Assembly: GCA_003255025.1 (NCBI GenBank)
Contig: QANY01000273.1
Coordinates: 103,977-167,976, forward strand
DNA from: Datisca glomerata
Taxonomy: Eukaryota; Streptophyta; Magnoliopsida; Cucurbitales; Datiscaceae
DNA: 64,000 nt
Reading direction: 5' to 3'
The stretch's first letter is position 1; every line of letters starts with the position of its first letter. The notes under the pieces are model-generated. The model searched no databases. It saw only the letters and a program-made list of their open reading frames with translations, and was not told where the DNA came from. This document shows, one piece after another, positions 47,588 to 59,830 of this stretch. Made by a program: the position numbers and the translations under genes.

Positions 47588-48600
47588 ATGGCTAACACAA
47601 ATGTCAATGTGAAGAAGGCACAAAAGGGTTTCTTTGTATACTTGTAAGTAATTAATGAGATTATCAATTTAATGCTTATTTTCATATAAAGAGTTGCAAT
47701 GTTAATGTGGTTGTTTAAAACTAAAACAGTGCGAAAGAATGTGCTAAAATGAGAGCGGCAGGTGAAAAGATTAGTGGTCATGAAATAAGTATGTTTAAAC
47801 AAACATTACACTATAACATGGAATTGATAAATTTTGATTGTAATTTAAGTGAGTTTCTGATATGCAGACACGAAAAGATCTAGCTTTAAAGTGGAAAAGT
47901 ATGACGAAGGAAGCCAAACTCAATTATTTGAAGGAAAATGAAATCCATGCCATTGAAAGCGGAGTGAAACAGCCCGGTCCTAGCCATCTGAGAAGGCTTA
48001 CCTTTAAACAAAAGTTGCTCATACGCTATACACCCAAGAAATTCACTGATCTTGTTGCAAATTTTGATGAGGGGAAGAAGGGAGAGAAAGAGAGTGAGAA
48101 GAGAGAGAGAGAGAGAGAGAGAAAGTGAAGAAAGCACAAAAGGGTTTCTTTGTATACTTGTAAGTAATTAATGAGATCATCAATTTAATGTTGCTTATTT
48201 TCATATAAAGGGTTGCAATGTGAATGTGGTTGTTTAAAACTAAAACAGTGCGAAAGAAAGTGCTAAAATGAGGGCGGAAGGTGAAAAGATTAGCGGTCAT
48301 GAAGTAAGTATGTTTAAATAAACAATATATTATAACATGGAATTGATAAATTTTGATTGTAATTTAAGTGAGTTTCTGATATGCAAACACGAAAAGATCT
48401 AGCTTTAAAATGGAAAAGTATGACGAAGGAAACCAAACTCAATTATTTGAAGGAAAATGAAATCCATGCCATTGAAAGCGGAGCGAAATAGCCTGGTCCT
48501 AGTCATATGAGAATGTCTGCCTTTAAACGAAAGTTGCTCACACGCTGTACACCCGAGAAATTTGTTGATCTTGTTGTAAATTTTGATGAGGGGGAGAGGA
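47588..48600 (+). repeat. Tandem duplication of three exons, period about 515-540 bp
   Basis: Exons 47588-47643, 47730-47784 and 47868 onward, together with their introns, are repeated at about 48124-48600 with few changes. Shared blocks include GCACAAAAGGGTTTCTTTGT, GTGGTTGTTTAAAACTAAAA, CACGAAAAGATCTAGCTTTA and GAAAATGAAATCCATGCCAT. A GAGAGAGAGA tract marks the junction (48095-48122). The second copy has lost its ATG and has a stop in the last exon. Confidence 0.9.
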
Positions 48601-51000
48601 GAGAGGTCGTGAAGATGGGATTCAAAGGTTGTTGGATATTAAATGCCACAAGTTGAAGAGGAACTTCTTACAACAACTATTAGGTTGCTTCGATCCAGCC
48701 ACCTGCACATTGAATGTCCTTAGGTCGACACTCAAAGTCACCGCAAATGATGTGACTTCTATGCTGGGCATCTTTGACCGTGGGCAGGAGATCAAATTTG
48801 ATGGTGATGTGAATGAGATAAAAGATCTAAAGGCGAAGTGGGTGAACGCCAAAAGTGATATTCCGGTGAACGCTTTGTCAAAATTCTTGATAGGGAAGTC
48901 TGACAGTGACTACTTGAGGCAAGCTTTTGTGCTGTACACTATCAGAGTTTTGTTATATCCTCGATCAAAACCAATTTTTAGTCATTTATGGCTGCACGTT
49001 GTGAAGTCACCCGCAACCATCCAAAAGAAGAATTGGGCTTCTACTTGTTTAAAGATTTTGTGCATGGTGTCTCGAGGTATCAAAACAACCACCACCATAG
49101 CATTACTGGATGCTCGTTATTTATACAGGTAAGATATATTAGTGTACATTGGTGTTACTTTGTCATTATAACATATGTATATTTACTAATAAGTTCATTT
49201 CGATGTGGCTGTTTTATCTGGAGAAGTTGGCATGCACTGCCAACTATGTCAACTTGAACCAGCATTCGCTGCTAAGGTGGAATGACAAGGCCGTTGCGAA
49301 AATGATTTATTTTGTAAAACCAAGGGGAGGAGAAGCTTGGCCTAAACGCTGTGCGGTAAGGTTTGAGAATATTGCAAATTTGGTTGGTTATATTACCATT
49401 GATTATTTATTACTAATTCATATATATTTGTATTATGTAGATCGATACAACTGGGCAAACCGTTCTGGGCAACCGCGAGGTTTAGGAGGACTGCGAGCGT
49501 AAGCACGTTCGCGAGGATGTGTGTGCGGATCTACCTGAAGAGCAAGCTGTTGAGTTAGGTGTTTTAAGTGCACAAGTGATCGTTCTTCAGGCAGAATTCA
49601 ACTCCATGAGGGTGGATATTTCTCAATTAATGGAGGTGTAGAGAAAGATGATGGTTGCCTAAGAGAATATGTGCACATCATTGGCGAGTCTTTTGGAACG
49701 AGACACTAGTAAGTCTCGAGCCCAATATGATGAGCCACATGTCACCCTGACTCAAGGTAAAGAACAAGGAGGTTTTGATGAGGATATGAGTCCCTCCTGT
49801 GAAAAAGAGCTACCGGTCTCTTCATCACCTTTATATAAAGGTGATAATGATGAAGGGTGCATCCAACTGGATGCTTCAGACAATGCATTCGCTGACCTAC
49901 TATTGTTCAGGAAATCATCTATGATTGGAACAACTAAAGGAAGTCAAAAGGTATTATTCTATTTATTCGTATTTCATATTTTCTATATATACAGTATGTA
50001 TAATCTAACTATTAATCTAACACCTTACTTGGGGCTGTGTTGTGGTAGGGCAAACAAGTCTTATCTGAGTCTACCGAAAGTCTATTCCCAATGAAGTTGC
50101 ACAGCACTTGGGAGACGAGAGATGGTCCTCTACCCTTATTTGAAGGGTAAGCCAATCACTAAATGTAACAAGAAGGTATTTAAAGTGGGTCCGTGCATGT
50201 TGTAGGAGCCACTAGAAGTGAAAGATGAGCGTTTAGTAAAGTATATTTTTGAGAAACGATTAAAGGATAGGTGGTAGTCACACTATTGTGAGTATCTACT
50301 ACTCAGTATCATCCTTATTTTAGGTTTGTATGTACGTTGTGTATCATGTTTTTGTTCTACTACTGTAGAGTCAATGTGTTTCAAAACTAGTAGAGCTTCC
50401 TAATTTTGTAAGGAAACACAAGATCGTGGATAGATACACGCCAACGTTTGAGCTAGAAACTACAATAAAAAAATTAATGTAGTTAAGATATTAAATGTTG
50501 ACTTAGTATGATTGTGTAAATGTACTGTGTAATCTAGATCTATATTCTGGTACATGATGGTCGAGATCATTGGTTTATGACCAAGATCTCCATCATGGAC
50601 GAGGAAGTTACTGTATGGGACACCTTGCTAGATGGTCGACTTAACGCAGGACGGACCGAAAAAAGGTTAAAAAGATTGTATGTTCTAACCCATCATCATG
50701 ACTTGTTATTTATCTTATAGCATGTGTGATTTTAACATTGATTACCTTTTTATATTTTGTGAATGAAATTATAGTTAGAAGGTATGGACTTGATATTTGG
50801 GTCTAAGCTCAAAGATTTGTTGCCCTCGCCAACAATCTTCTCTTCAGATCGCGAATTTGATTGGGCTTCCTTCACCCTTTAATGATGCACTTATTATTCC
50901 GTTTGTAGGAGTGGTTGTGGTGTGTGGGTCTTGAGATATGGATGACATCAAGGCAGAAATTGTTGTCGACTATCATTCCCAGGTAATTTTTCAGATATTG
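47588..51000 (+). pseudogene. HMG-like and Ulp1-type protease gene of a transposon
   Basis: Exons 1-3 (47588-47643, 47730-47784, from 47868) encode VKKAQKGFFVY...AKECAKMRAAGEKISGHE and DLALKWKSMTKEAKLNYLKE, the layout of an HMG-like box. After the duplicate copy comes a block at 48629-49132 (CHKLKRNFLQQLLGCFDPAT, DVTSMLGIFDRGQEI, RQAFVLYTIRVLLYP, WLHVVKSPATI), the conserved upstream domain of plant transposon Ulp1 proteins. A linker follows (49200-50090). The catalytic part has IPVHDGRDHWFMTK at about 50545-50590 (His), WDTLLDGR at about 50610 (Asp) and CGVWVL at about 50920 (Cys). Ulp1 proteases cleave SUMO. The stops and the exon duplication make it non-functional. Confidence 0.75.
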
Positions 51001-52327
51001 TTTACATTTTGTTAAACTTGAGAGATTTATTTTTTGTTTGTTATAGTTTCAGGTTCTTTTTAGTTCTATAGTTAGGAATTTTCTAATTGTTTTGGATTTG
51101 CTCATTTATGGGTGTCAATACTGGTTATGTAATTGAGATTTTTTTATTCTTCTAGACTTGCTTGTTTCTAGCTGTTAGTATTGAATTTGTTGAGGTGTTT
51201 GGTGAATATTCAAGACTTAGAGCATCACGTTTTCTATTTTGTTTTAGTTAGGAACTTTTAGTTATGTAATTGATATTTTTTTATTGTTTTGGATTTTCTC
51301 ATTTGTGGTTATTATTATTGAATTTTTTGAGGTGTATGATAGTTTGGTGAATGTTACATCTCTATTTTTTGTTTAGTTTGAGTTTGGAGTTAGGCTTCTT
51401 TTAGGTATGCAGTTGAGAATTTTCTGATTATTCTAGAGTGGCTCATTTATGGTTGTCAATGTTGAGGTGTATGATAGTTTGTTGAATATTAGAAATATTT
51501 TAATAGGAGTATAAATTTCACTATCTTCGGTGTAACATTTTGTTGAAGATCGTCAACCATCCTTGAAACATCTCGTATGATATGTTACATGATAGCGTTG
51601 CCGATTTTATAATACGAACTCATCTTACTCGGAGACCCGACTACCACTAAAGATGAGTCCTACTTTAAAGCAAAGGCTTGAGAGGAGGGGAAAAATGAAG
51701 AGATAGATAATATTGTATTACATTATTCTGTAATTTTTTTTATGTCCTTGTTCAAACACATGCCCATTTGCCATTTCTGAGAAATTTGGTGAGCTAGAGG
51801 TTATTGAAGAAGACAATAACGATGATGCAATACATTTTGAAAAGGGATATCTTCGTACGCTTCAAAATTTATCGCCACGTCGTTATTATCTTCTTCAATA
51901 ACCTCTAGCTCATCGAATTTCGCAAAGATGGCATATGGGCGAGTGTTTGACCAAGAACATCAAAAGATAGGACACAATAAATAGGCATGTCTTGGCTGAG
52001 CATCCCTCCAAGTAGACATTATTGTGTCATCTTTTGTATATGATTATTGTGTATAGTGAAGATAAATAAACTTTTTTAAGTTATTGTGTACAAGGATGAT
52101 AAACAAATTTTATATATTATTGTGTACAACTATAAATAAAAGGGGTTTTTGTAAGTTATCGTGTACAGTGATGATAAATAGATGTCGCTGAATTATTTTG
52201 TACAGCTATAAAATAACAGATTTTGTAGAATTATTGTGTATTGTTATAAATAAGCAGGTTTATAAATGTTTGTATATTAACATTCTAAAAAACTATGAAA
52301 GCAAGTTCATACCAAAATGTACAGTTA
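51001..52327. other. Spacer holding a fold-back, no gene
   Basis: AT-rich, with repeated words such as GTTGAGGTGT and TGGTGAATATT in the first half. It contains the fold-back at 51742-51960. Short runs of Leu/Tyr-rich frames have no motif support. Confidence 0.5.
51742..51960. repeat. Fold-back with arms of about 84 bp
   Basis: Left arm 51742-51826 and right arm 51878-51960 pair with about a dozen mismatches. The strongest stretch reads GAGCTAGAGGTTATTGAAGA on the left and its complement TCTTCAATAACCTCTAGCTC on the right. The loop is about 50 bases. Read as protein, the left arm gives ELEVIEEDNNDD. It lies between the convergent Ulp1 and FAR1 genes. It could be an inverted duplication of a coding piece. 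Confidence 0.85.
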
Positions 52328-54660
52328 CTGCAGCGGGGGATACGGAAAATTATACCAGTATGGGATGTTTGTGTTGTACATAGGGTACCCACCTTGTATG
52401 TTGAATGGTGGTGGGTATGTATATAGGTCGAATGGGTACGCACCTTGCACATTGAATGTGTACGCACCTTGCACATTGAATGAGGATGTACCTTGTCCAG
52501 AGACCCTTGTCGCGTGTGCACCTTACACCTTAAATGGTGCTGAATCATCATTATTATCATCCAGCATCGTGGCATGCACATCGCTCAGTAATTATGGACA
52601 TATCTGTTTGGTAAGTCCAGTGTTCTTACAATGGTCACATCAATGGGTGGTTGGTCATGCTTCACTCGAGCTAGCACCTTGGCTTCCCTTCATCTTCACG
52701 ATAACCGGCTCTTCAACGAGGACTCTTTTAATCTATACACCATCCTCGTGCTTCACATCATGTTTGTTGGCAACCTTCTCATTCCACAAGATCTCATATT
52801 TTGCATAAATCATCTAAACCTGCACTATGGCTCGAGTCGACCATTCATTTGACTTTGACGCAAAGCGAGTAAGTCTTTTGGCAACTAATTAGATCAAATT
52901 GTACCGAAACAATACTGTCTCATCTGTATCCAGATGAGAATGGCTTGACTAGGTTGGTAGCATATTACTCTTCATAGTGTTCCACCACTGGTCCAGTATG
53001 CACGTGTTTGGGTCTATTTCATATGTTCTTCTTTCATAATAGTAAACATATGCCGACATGGTATCCCCACTGATTAAAACTTGCCACAATTGCACTTGAG
53101 CGTATCAAGTTTTTGGTCTCGTGTCACTAAGTATGAGTCATTCAGCACCCCAAACTCGACCAATGAATAATTTTGAGCCTCCCCGTCATGTGTTAGAGCA
53201 CAAACTATAAATGATGCTTCACCCATGATCTCCTTACGCACACGTTTAAATAGTTTTTATTTGAACACATTTGTCGCGTGTTGCTCTAACGCACGCAAGT
53301 GAGTCTGAAGCACAGGCGTTTCATTTGTCATCTTGAAATTGTCCAACCCCTCCTTGTGTCGAATACGTGCCAACGCCCAATCAAATTGTAGCACAAATTC
53401 AAATAGTTTAGATTGACGTTCAACGAATCGGTAGATATACGCGTTCATACCTTTAGACCATTGCGTCGTTCTCATGAAAGCAAAGAATTTTCCATGTTGG
53501 AAGGCCTATGCCCAACATTCACACTTTGCATACATCCATTGTACCCTTTTTTTTTTGCCTGAGGTTAAATGACTTTGTCAAACGATCTCATTCCTCTTCG
53601 AACTCCCCTTCACTAAGTACGTCAACATGACACTCTTGAATGCCTGTAGAAATTTTGGGTTATGCACATTTGATTGGGCATTTCGTTCGAGATGCCATGC
53701 ACAGAGCCGATGATTGCAATTGGGGAGTATCGTCTTGATTGCTTTACACATTGCCTTATCACCATCTGTAATGACCGATTGAGGCATTTTGTTTTTCATG
53801 GAATCCAAGAAAGTCCTCAACACCCATTGATAGGTTTCCCCAATCTCATCAACCAATAATGCGTAACCAAATACCAGGGCCTTGTAGTGATTGTTCAAGC
53901 CAAGGAAAATCACAAGCGGTTTCTTGTATGCATTCGTCCTGTAGGTCGTATCGAACGCCAATGCATACCAAAACAATGATAGTCAACTTGGCACGTCGAG
54001 TCTGCCCAGAAAAAATTTGCTAGATGATTATCCGTGACAATATTGTATTTGCAATACATATATGGATCCATCTATAATTTTGCAGTGAACAAGCAATAGC
54101 TGCTTCTCCATCTTATTATAGAGATCTGTCCCTAAGAACCCCACATTTTCGTAACCACGTGCTTGGTCGACCATATAATTAAACACTTGGCTTAGCCTTA
54201 CACCAACATTATACAATCCTGTTGCTTGTGCCATGTCCCCTTATTTTATTGCTCTATTAGATCGAAGAAAGGGCACGTCATGTGATGAGGCGGTAGGATG
54301 GTTGTGCTTAGCTTCAAAATCTTTAACGACCCATTTTTCATCTTCTTATCCAAGTTTACCCTAAAACAAGCATGAAAATCCACCCTTGTCAAGTCTTTTG
54401 GTTCTCGCTTGGTGTCCTCTTTGCCCATATATTTTTCTCTCGAATTCCTTCTTTTGAGCAAACTCATCTCCGTAGTACAGTTTCGTCCTCTATGCTCTTA
54501 TGTTTATCATCTTTCCATACATTGAACCCAACATCGGCTGCATATGTATAGTAGAAATGTTCAGCAATAACATCCTCATTCATAAGTTTGTTAACGTGGA
54601 TCAACCCGGTCGCGTACTTGTCTCACCCGGGCTTATGGATACTTCATGATGACTCATCTT
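52328..54660 (-). pseudogene. FAR1/FRS-type Mutator transposase
   Basis: On minus, in order: EDVIAEHFYYTYAADVGFNV at about 54560 (FAR1 start), DLTRVDFHACFRVNLD near 54380 (FAR1 DNA-binding), and a DDE domain at 53578-53976 (DTTYRTNAYKKPLVIFLGLN, FGYALLVDEIGETYQWVLRT, SVITDGDKAM, HRLCAWHLERNA). Next are WSKGMNAYIYRFVE (53257-53475), a SWIM finger CNCGKF..VGIPCRHMFTIM at about 53085, a CCHC-like CDHCKNTGLTKQICP near 52630, and a G/Y/P-rich tail with FNVQGAYTFNVQGAYPF ending LQ and a stop at 52328. FRS proteins descend from such transposases. Multiple stops and shifts show that it is dead. It lies tail to tail with the Ulp1 gene. Confidence 0.88.
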
Positions 54661-54979
54661 TGAAGATGTTTAATCTTAAATAATTTTCTAAACATTAGGA
54701 TGTTGGGTCTTTGAATATGCTTAATCTTAAAAAAAACTAAAGAAAAGTAAACAAACATTATCTTTTCGGTGTAGCCGACCACTTAGTTGGAGATGAAAAT
54801 TGGATAATCTAAACAAAGAAATGAAGAGCAAGTAAGTGTATTTGAAGTTTAGAGTACTTGAAAATTAGTGAAAATGTGTTTAGTTGAGTGAATATATGAT
54901 TTTTAAGGATGGTTTACCAAGAGTAATTACCCCTATTAATTGCACAACCACCAGACACTACCAACCAATAATTTGGTCA

Positions 54980-55440
54980 AACTAGGCTTTAGGACCCAAA
55001 CGCTACTTTGGTAATTCTAATCGCCTAAACACCAGTCGAATCACCTGTAACAACGAGAGTTTGGGGCCCGCAGTAGGCGTTTGGGTCTCAAATGCCATGG
55101 TAACAGGCGTTTGGCCCATGTAGATGAGACACGAGCCAAATGCCTTTGAATCATGTGTTTGGGGCGCAACCATCAAGCCCCAAACGCCATTCAAGACTGG
55201 TGAATCACCAATAATGAATGATGTTTGGGTACTATTGTTGGCATTTGGTCCCTAAACGCCATTCTAACAGGCGTTTGGCCCGCAAACGCCATTCTAATAG
55301 GTGTTTAGCCTGTGTAGACCCATGTAGATGGGACACGGGCCAAATTCCATCAAATCAAGCGTTTAGGGCGCGACCATCAGCCCCAAACGCCGTTAATGTC
55401 GTTTGGCCCTTGTCCTATCGATACGAGCGTTTGGTTCCAA
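54980..55440. repeat. GCGTTTGG/CCAAACGC-rich array
   Basis: Around 15 copies of (A)GGCGTTTGG.CC or its complement, mixed in both orientations and often linked as ACAGGCGTTTGGCCC...TGTAGATG.GACACG.GCCAAAT. At least two longer units (about 55095-55200 and 55265-55395) repeat in the same order. Single units can pair with their neighbours. It separates the FAR1 and plant mobile domain genes. Function unknown. Confidence 0.8.
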
Positions 55441-55841
55441 TACTCCCTAATATGTATAAAAAAACCTGTATGAAAAAATTATTTTTTATTTGTCACCAAT
55501 AAAATGTTTGATAGTTAAACAGTTTGTAAGCGCGAGACGAGCCATAACGTAAGGGGAGAATCTACTCTTCGTAGAATCCAATTAGATAGATTGAAGGTTT
55601 GTAAATGTTATCCTTAAAATCCACTTTCAAACTTTAACCAATGATTCGATAAAACCTCCCCATAAATATTAGAAAACTCACAATATTAATTGAAAATTTA
55701 TAACCACAATATGTCAAACACCTATCATGCAATGCCATCCAACTTTGACAAATTTATATTCCAAAAAAACATAGAATCCAAACAAACGCAGAATCCACCA
55801 TATTTATATCCATAAAAAGTTGATATCAACTTTGAAAAACA

Positions 55842-58156
55842 TCATGGTGCAACTTTTCTCTTTTTCGACAAAGCATCATGTGAATACTTTGTACGTCCTT
55901 CATGTTCTCGTTCAGATTCAGTATCCTCATTGGTGTCATCGTCATGGTCATCTTCTTCATCATTAACTGAATTTTCACCATTGTCATCATCTTCATCTTC
56001 ATCACTCTCATGCCTGCTTGCTTGAGTTTCATACATGTGCAGGCGTCTTTGCAACTTCGCCTACAAGTGTACATATTTAGTATATTTCGATTTCAAACTA
56101 AAAAATAAATAGGGAAAGATCATAAGTTTACAATTTTCTTACCCTTTTCTTTCATTGATGCTTTGGCCTTTATCATCGCCTTCATCATCGCCTCACGTGC
56201 ACTTAACATTTTCTCAAATAACAACTTATTGAGACCACCAACATCCACATCATGCCTGCCACGCATGCCGCCAGCACCTGCATTATTTGAATTACGCGTT
56301 AATATGATATTGAATGACTAAATAATAAATATTAACATCATAACTCACATTATCGACTTCAGCAGATGGAAGACCCCAGAATGGAACATCATTTAGCATG
56401 TCAACCAACTCAGTCCCACCATCTGGGAGTGGTAACTAAATTTACCACAATGGTAGTGGGATGTCAGTCATTCTTATATCATCAATGGTCGTTCTAGCCG
56501 ACATTGATGCTGCTGGTACTGCTGTAGTTATTGCGGTCGCTGATGTTACTCCCTATACATAGTAGAATACAAAATTACATTGTATAACAAAATAAGTAAT
56601 CTCCTATATTTAATAAAACACATACCTCATTGGGCCTCATGTATCGAAGTTTAACATAAAATGCTTTTAAGTAATGACCAACATCCGTTATTCTCGACTC
56701 AATTTCTTTCCAATGTGCTACCTTCAGAAACGTGTTTGGACCACCCAATGGTCTTCTTAGTGCCAAACACGGAAAGTACTCACAAGCTCATACCTCTCAT
56801 GCTCTCTAAAAACCCCATGTCCCTACCCAAAAGCCCCAGAAGAAAGACTCTCGTCAAAATGTCTTCCTGCTTGGGAGTAGTACACTCGTACGTAGCATAT
56901 TTATCAAATATCCATTGGTAACTAACTTTTTTATCTCCAACCTCCAACAACGATTTACCAACTAGCTTTTTCAAAGTCTTCTTGCTCTTGTAGAGTTCCA
57001 AATCAGAGTCTAGTTGTCGAATGTCGACTTTCAGGCCAGTTATCATAGCAAAGTCCAATGGGGTCATTGTCATTTCACCCACTTCATCTATACAAAAGGT
57101 GTGGGTTGTATCCCACCGTTTCTCAGCCAGAATTTTCAGTAGGATGTGATCCATCTTACCCTTTTTCAATATACTTATAAAATAACTAAACCCGCAGGCA
57201 TCGACATTTCTTCTCACATTTTCAGGAAGCCTACTGTACCATCGAGCTACTAGTGTAGTGTTTCCAAACCCATGAATACCAAGATCATAGAAATCAATCT
57301 AAGAAACCAAAATGTAAGTATGACTTAGTGAAAAAGGTGTGTGGAGAATGCCTAAGAAACCAAAATGTAAGTATGGCTTAGTGAAAAAGGTGTGTGGAGA
57401 AAAATGTACTATAATCCCTATTGTGAGATTTGGTCGAACACCTTACACGCAATAAATACACACTATAATTTTTCATCCAAAACATATATCGCTAGAAATA
57501 ATCATACATTTCTAGAAGCATCACATAAAAAACACTCAGTTTTCAAAATGATTCAAGTATCTATTTGGTGTTTTAACAATATAACACATAACAACCAAAG
57601 AAACTTACATTTTATCATTGGATGGGATATAGCATTTCATCGAACATGTTACAGGCATTCATATAAATATAGTATAAACCTTAATATGGAATTTTATCAA
57701 ACACCTTACGGACAATGAAAAAGTACACCATATGATTCATTATGACATTTCGTCGAACACTTTACGGGCACTCATGAAAACACTGTAGTTTTCCATCCAA
57801 GACATATATTTCTACCAACAACCATACATTTCTATAATCATCACATAAAAAACATCCAATTTGCATAACGAATCAAGTATATATGTCTTGGATGCTCCGT
57901 TGGAGAAAAACTTATAACTAGTGGAAAAATTCAAAATCTTTAACGAAAAACTTACATCTTGTTTGCTTGGGTGAGATATATGCTCCGTTGGAGAAATATG
58001 AATAATATGGCTACTAATATTTTGACTCTTTGGACGAAATATTTTCACCCCATAACTGGTGGCATCGTACGACCCTTTCAAGATGTTCGAGCTTGAACTT
58101 GGTTATGTCGTTACATTCAATGTTCCCTTTGTAACCTTATGCTTTCCTCTAGCCAT
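55842..58156 (-). pseudogene. Plant mobile domain (PMD) gene, five exons
   Basis: Exons on minus with GT/AG ends: 57956-58156 (MARGKHKVTKGTLNV; stop at codon 18), 56626-57298, 56349-56552, 56143-56277, 55842-56060. Exon 2 has GFGNTTLVARWYSRLPENVR, ACGFSYFISILKKGKMDHIL and RWDTTHTFCIDEVGEMTMTP, then LDFAMITGLKVD. These are diagnostic of the PMD fold: a GF.YF..I....D..L...L..RW...T.TF....GE.T.T..D.....GL. A frameshift near 56785 separates this from the YFPCLALRRPLGG end of the exon. The last exons give a helical region (FEKMLSAREAMMKAMIKAKA) and an acidic tail ending SKKRKVAP, a probable nuclear signal. PMD genes occur in plant transposons and as host silencing factors; this one is broken. Confidence 0.82.
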
Positions 58157-59030
58157 TATTTGTTGAAAAAAACACTATTAGAAGGATATGGGGTTTGGGG
58201 TCACGGGCTGGAGGGATTTGGCACGGGTTTTGACTCGTGTATTGTAAGGGATGTGTTCAATGAGAGACTGCGGGTTTGACTCGTGAGTTGCAACAAATTT
58301 GGATCTGTTTTGATGGATTTCGGGATATGAAGAGAGAGAGATGAAGATGGAGATGAAGAAGAAGGAGAATAGGGTTTGAGTTTAGAGAAATGGAGTGTTG
58401 AGAGAGAGGGGGACCGGTGTGTATCGATTTTTTAATAATAATGGGGAAGGGGTTTTTAATGCTGGGGGGTTAATTTTGATAAGAAAGAAGGTTAGATTTG
58501 AAAATTAATTTTATGGAGAAAATTAATTAAAACATAAAAGGTTATTTTCCAAAAATTATGGGGTTATTATAAATAAAAGGTTAAATTTCAAATTTCAAAC
58601 TTTTTTGCAGATATGCTCGATTTAACAGTAGAATCCAACCTTAAGGGTTATACATGTTCGTCAAACTGCTAAATAGGATTTACCAACTATCATAACATCA
58701 CGACATATAATTATATTTGGTGAAAACCTATCTCGCTCGATACTTCTCACAAAAACACAACAACATTATCAATGACAATTTTTATCGAGTTTATGATTAA
58801 GTGTTCAATTATTTCGGGAATCCTTAATTAATGCAATCTAATTTCAAATAGTAAGTGAGGATCATGAATGTTTGCATTGAAATAACGAATTTATTTTTGT
58901 TTTTATCAATGAGTTTTTGTACGGTAAATAATTACAAAAATATCAATTTTAAGGAAAAATGAGATGAATGGCGATTAAACCAGATAAATGGTGATTAGGA
59001 GTAAAAAAGTGGCGATTGGGAGGGAGACAG
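58157..59030. other. No gene seen
   Basis: Upstream side of the PMD gene and AT-rich DNA, with GAGAGAGA and GGGTTT stretches near 58300-58450. No motif is seen. Confidence 0.5.
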
Positions 59031-59039
59031 TCAATCACC

Positions 59040-59830
59040 TATTAGAACATGGCTAGTGAACTCCACTACATAATTGGTGAACCCCTCCAAAAATTATTAT
59101 TTTGTACATAATTGGTAAACCCCACTACGTAATTGGTGAACCCCTCCAAGAATTATTATTTTGTACGTATTTGGTGAACCCCACTACTTAATTGGTGAGC
59201 CCCAGCACGTAATTTGTGAACCTCAGTACGTAATTTGTGAGCCCCTCCAAGAATTATTTTTTTGTACGTATTTGGTGAACCCCACTACGTAATTGGTGAA
59301 CCTTAGTATATAATTGGTGAACCCCTCCAAGAACTATTCTTTTGTACGTATTTGGTGAACCCTACTACGTAATTGGTGAACCTTAGTACGTAATTGGTGA
59401 ACCCCTCCAAGAATTATTCTTTTGTACGTATTTCGTGAACCCCACTACGTAATTGGTGAACCCCTCCAAGAATTATTATTTTTTACGTATTTGATGAACC
59501 CACTACGTAATTGGTGAACCTCACTACGTAATTAGTGAACCTTAGTACGTAATTAGTGAACCCCAATATGTATTTGGTGAACTCCTCCAAAAGTTATTAT
59601 TTTGTACGTATTTGATGAACCTCAGTACGTAATTGGTGAGCTCCAGTATATAATTGGTGAACTCCAGTACGTAATTAGTGAACTCTAGTATGTAATTGGT
59701 GAACTCCAGTACGTATTTGGTGAACCCCTCCAAGAATCATTATTTTGTACGTATTTGATGAACCTCATTACGTAATTGATGAATCTCAGTACATATTTGA
59801 TGAACCCCAGTACGTATTTGATGAACAAAA
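59040..59830. repeat. 21-bp minisatellite with higher-order structure
   Basis: Dozens of imperfect copies of a 21-bp unit, CCAGTACGTAATTGGTGAACC. It varies at AATTGG/TATTTGG and in the C-rich part. About every 60-120 bp a longer unit with CCCCTCCAAGAATTATTATT and TTTTGTACGTATTTG recurs. The 7-residue periodicity (FTNYVLE on minus) is a translation artefact of the 21-bp unit. Confidence 0.92.
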
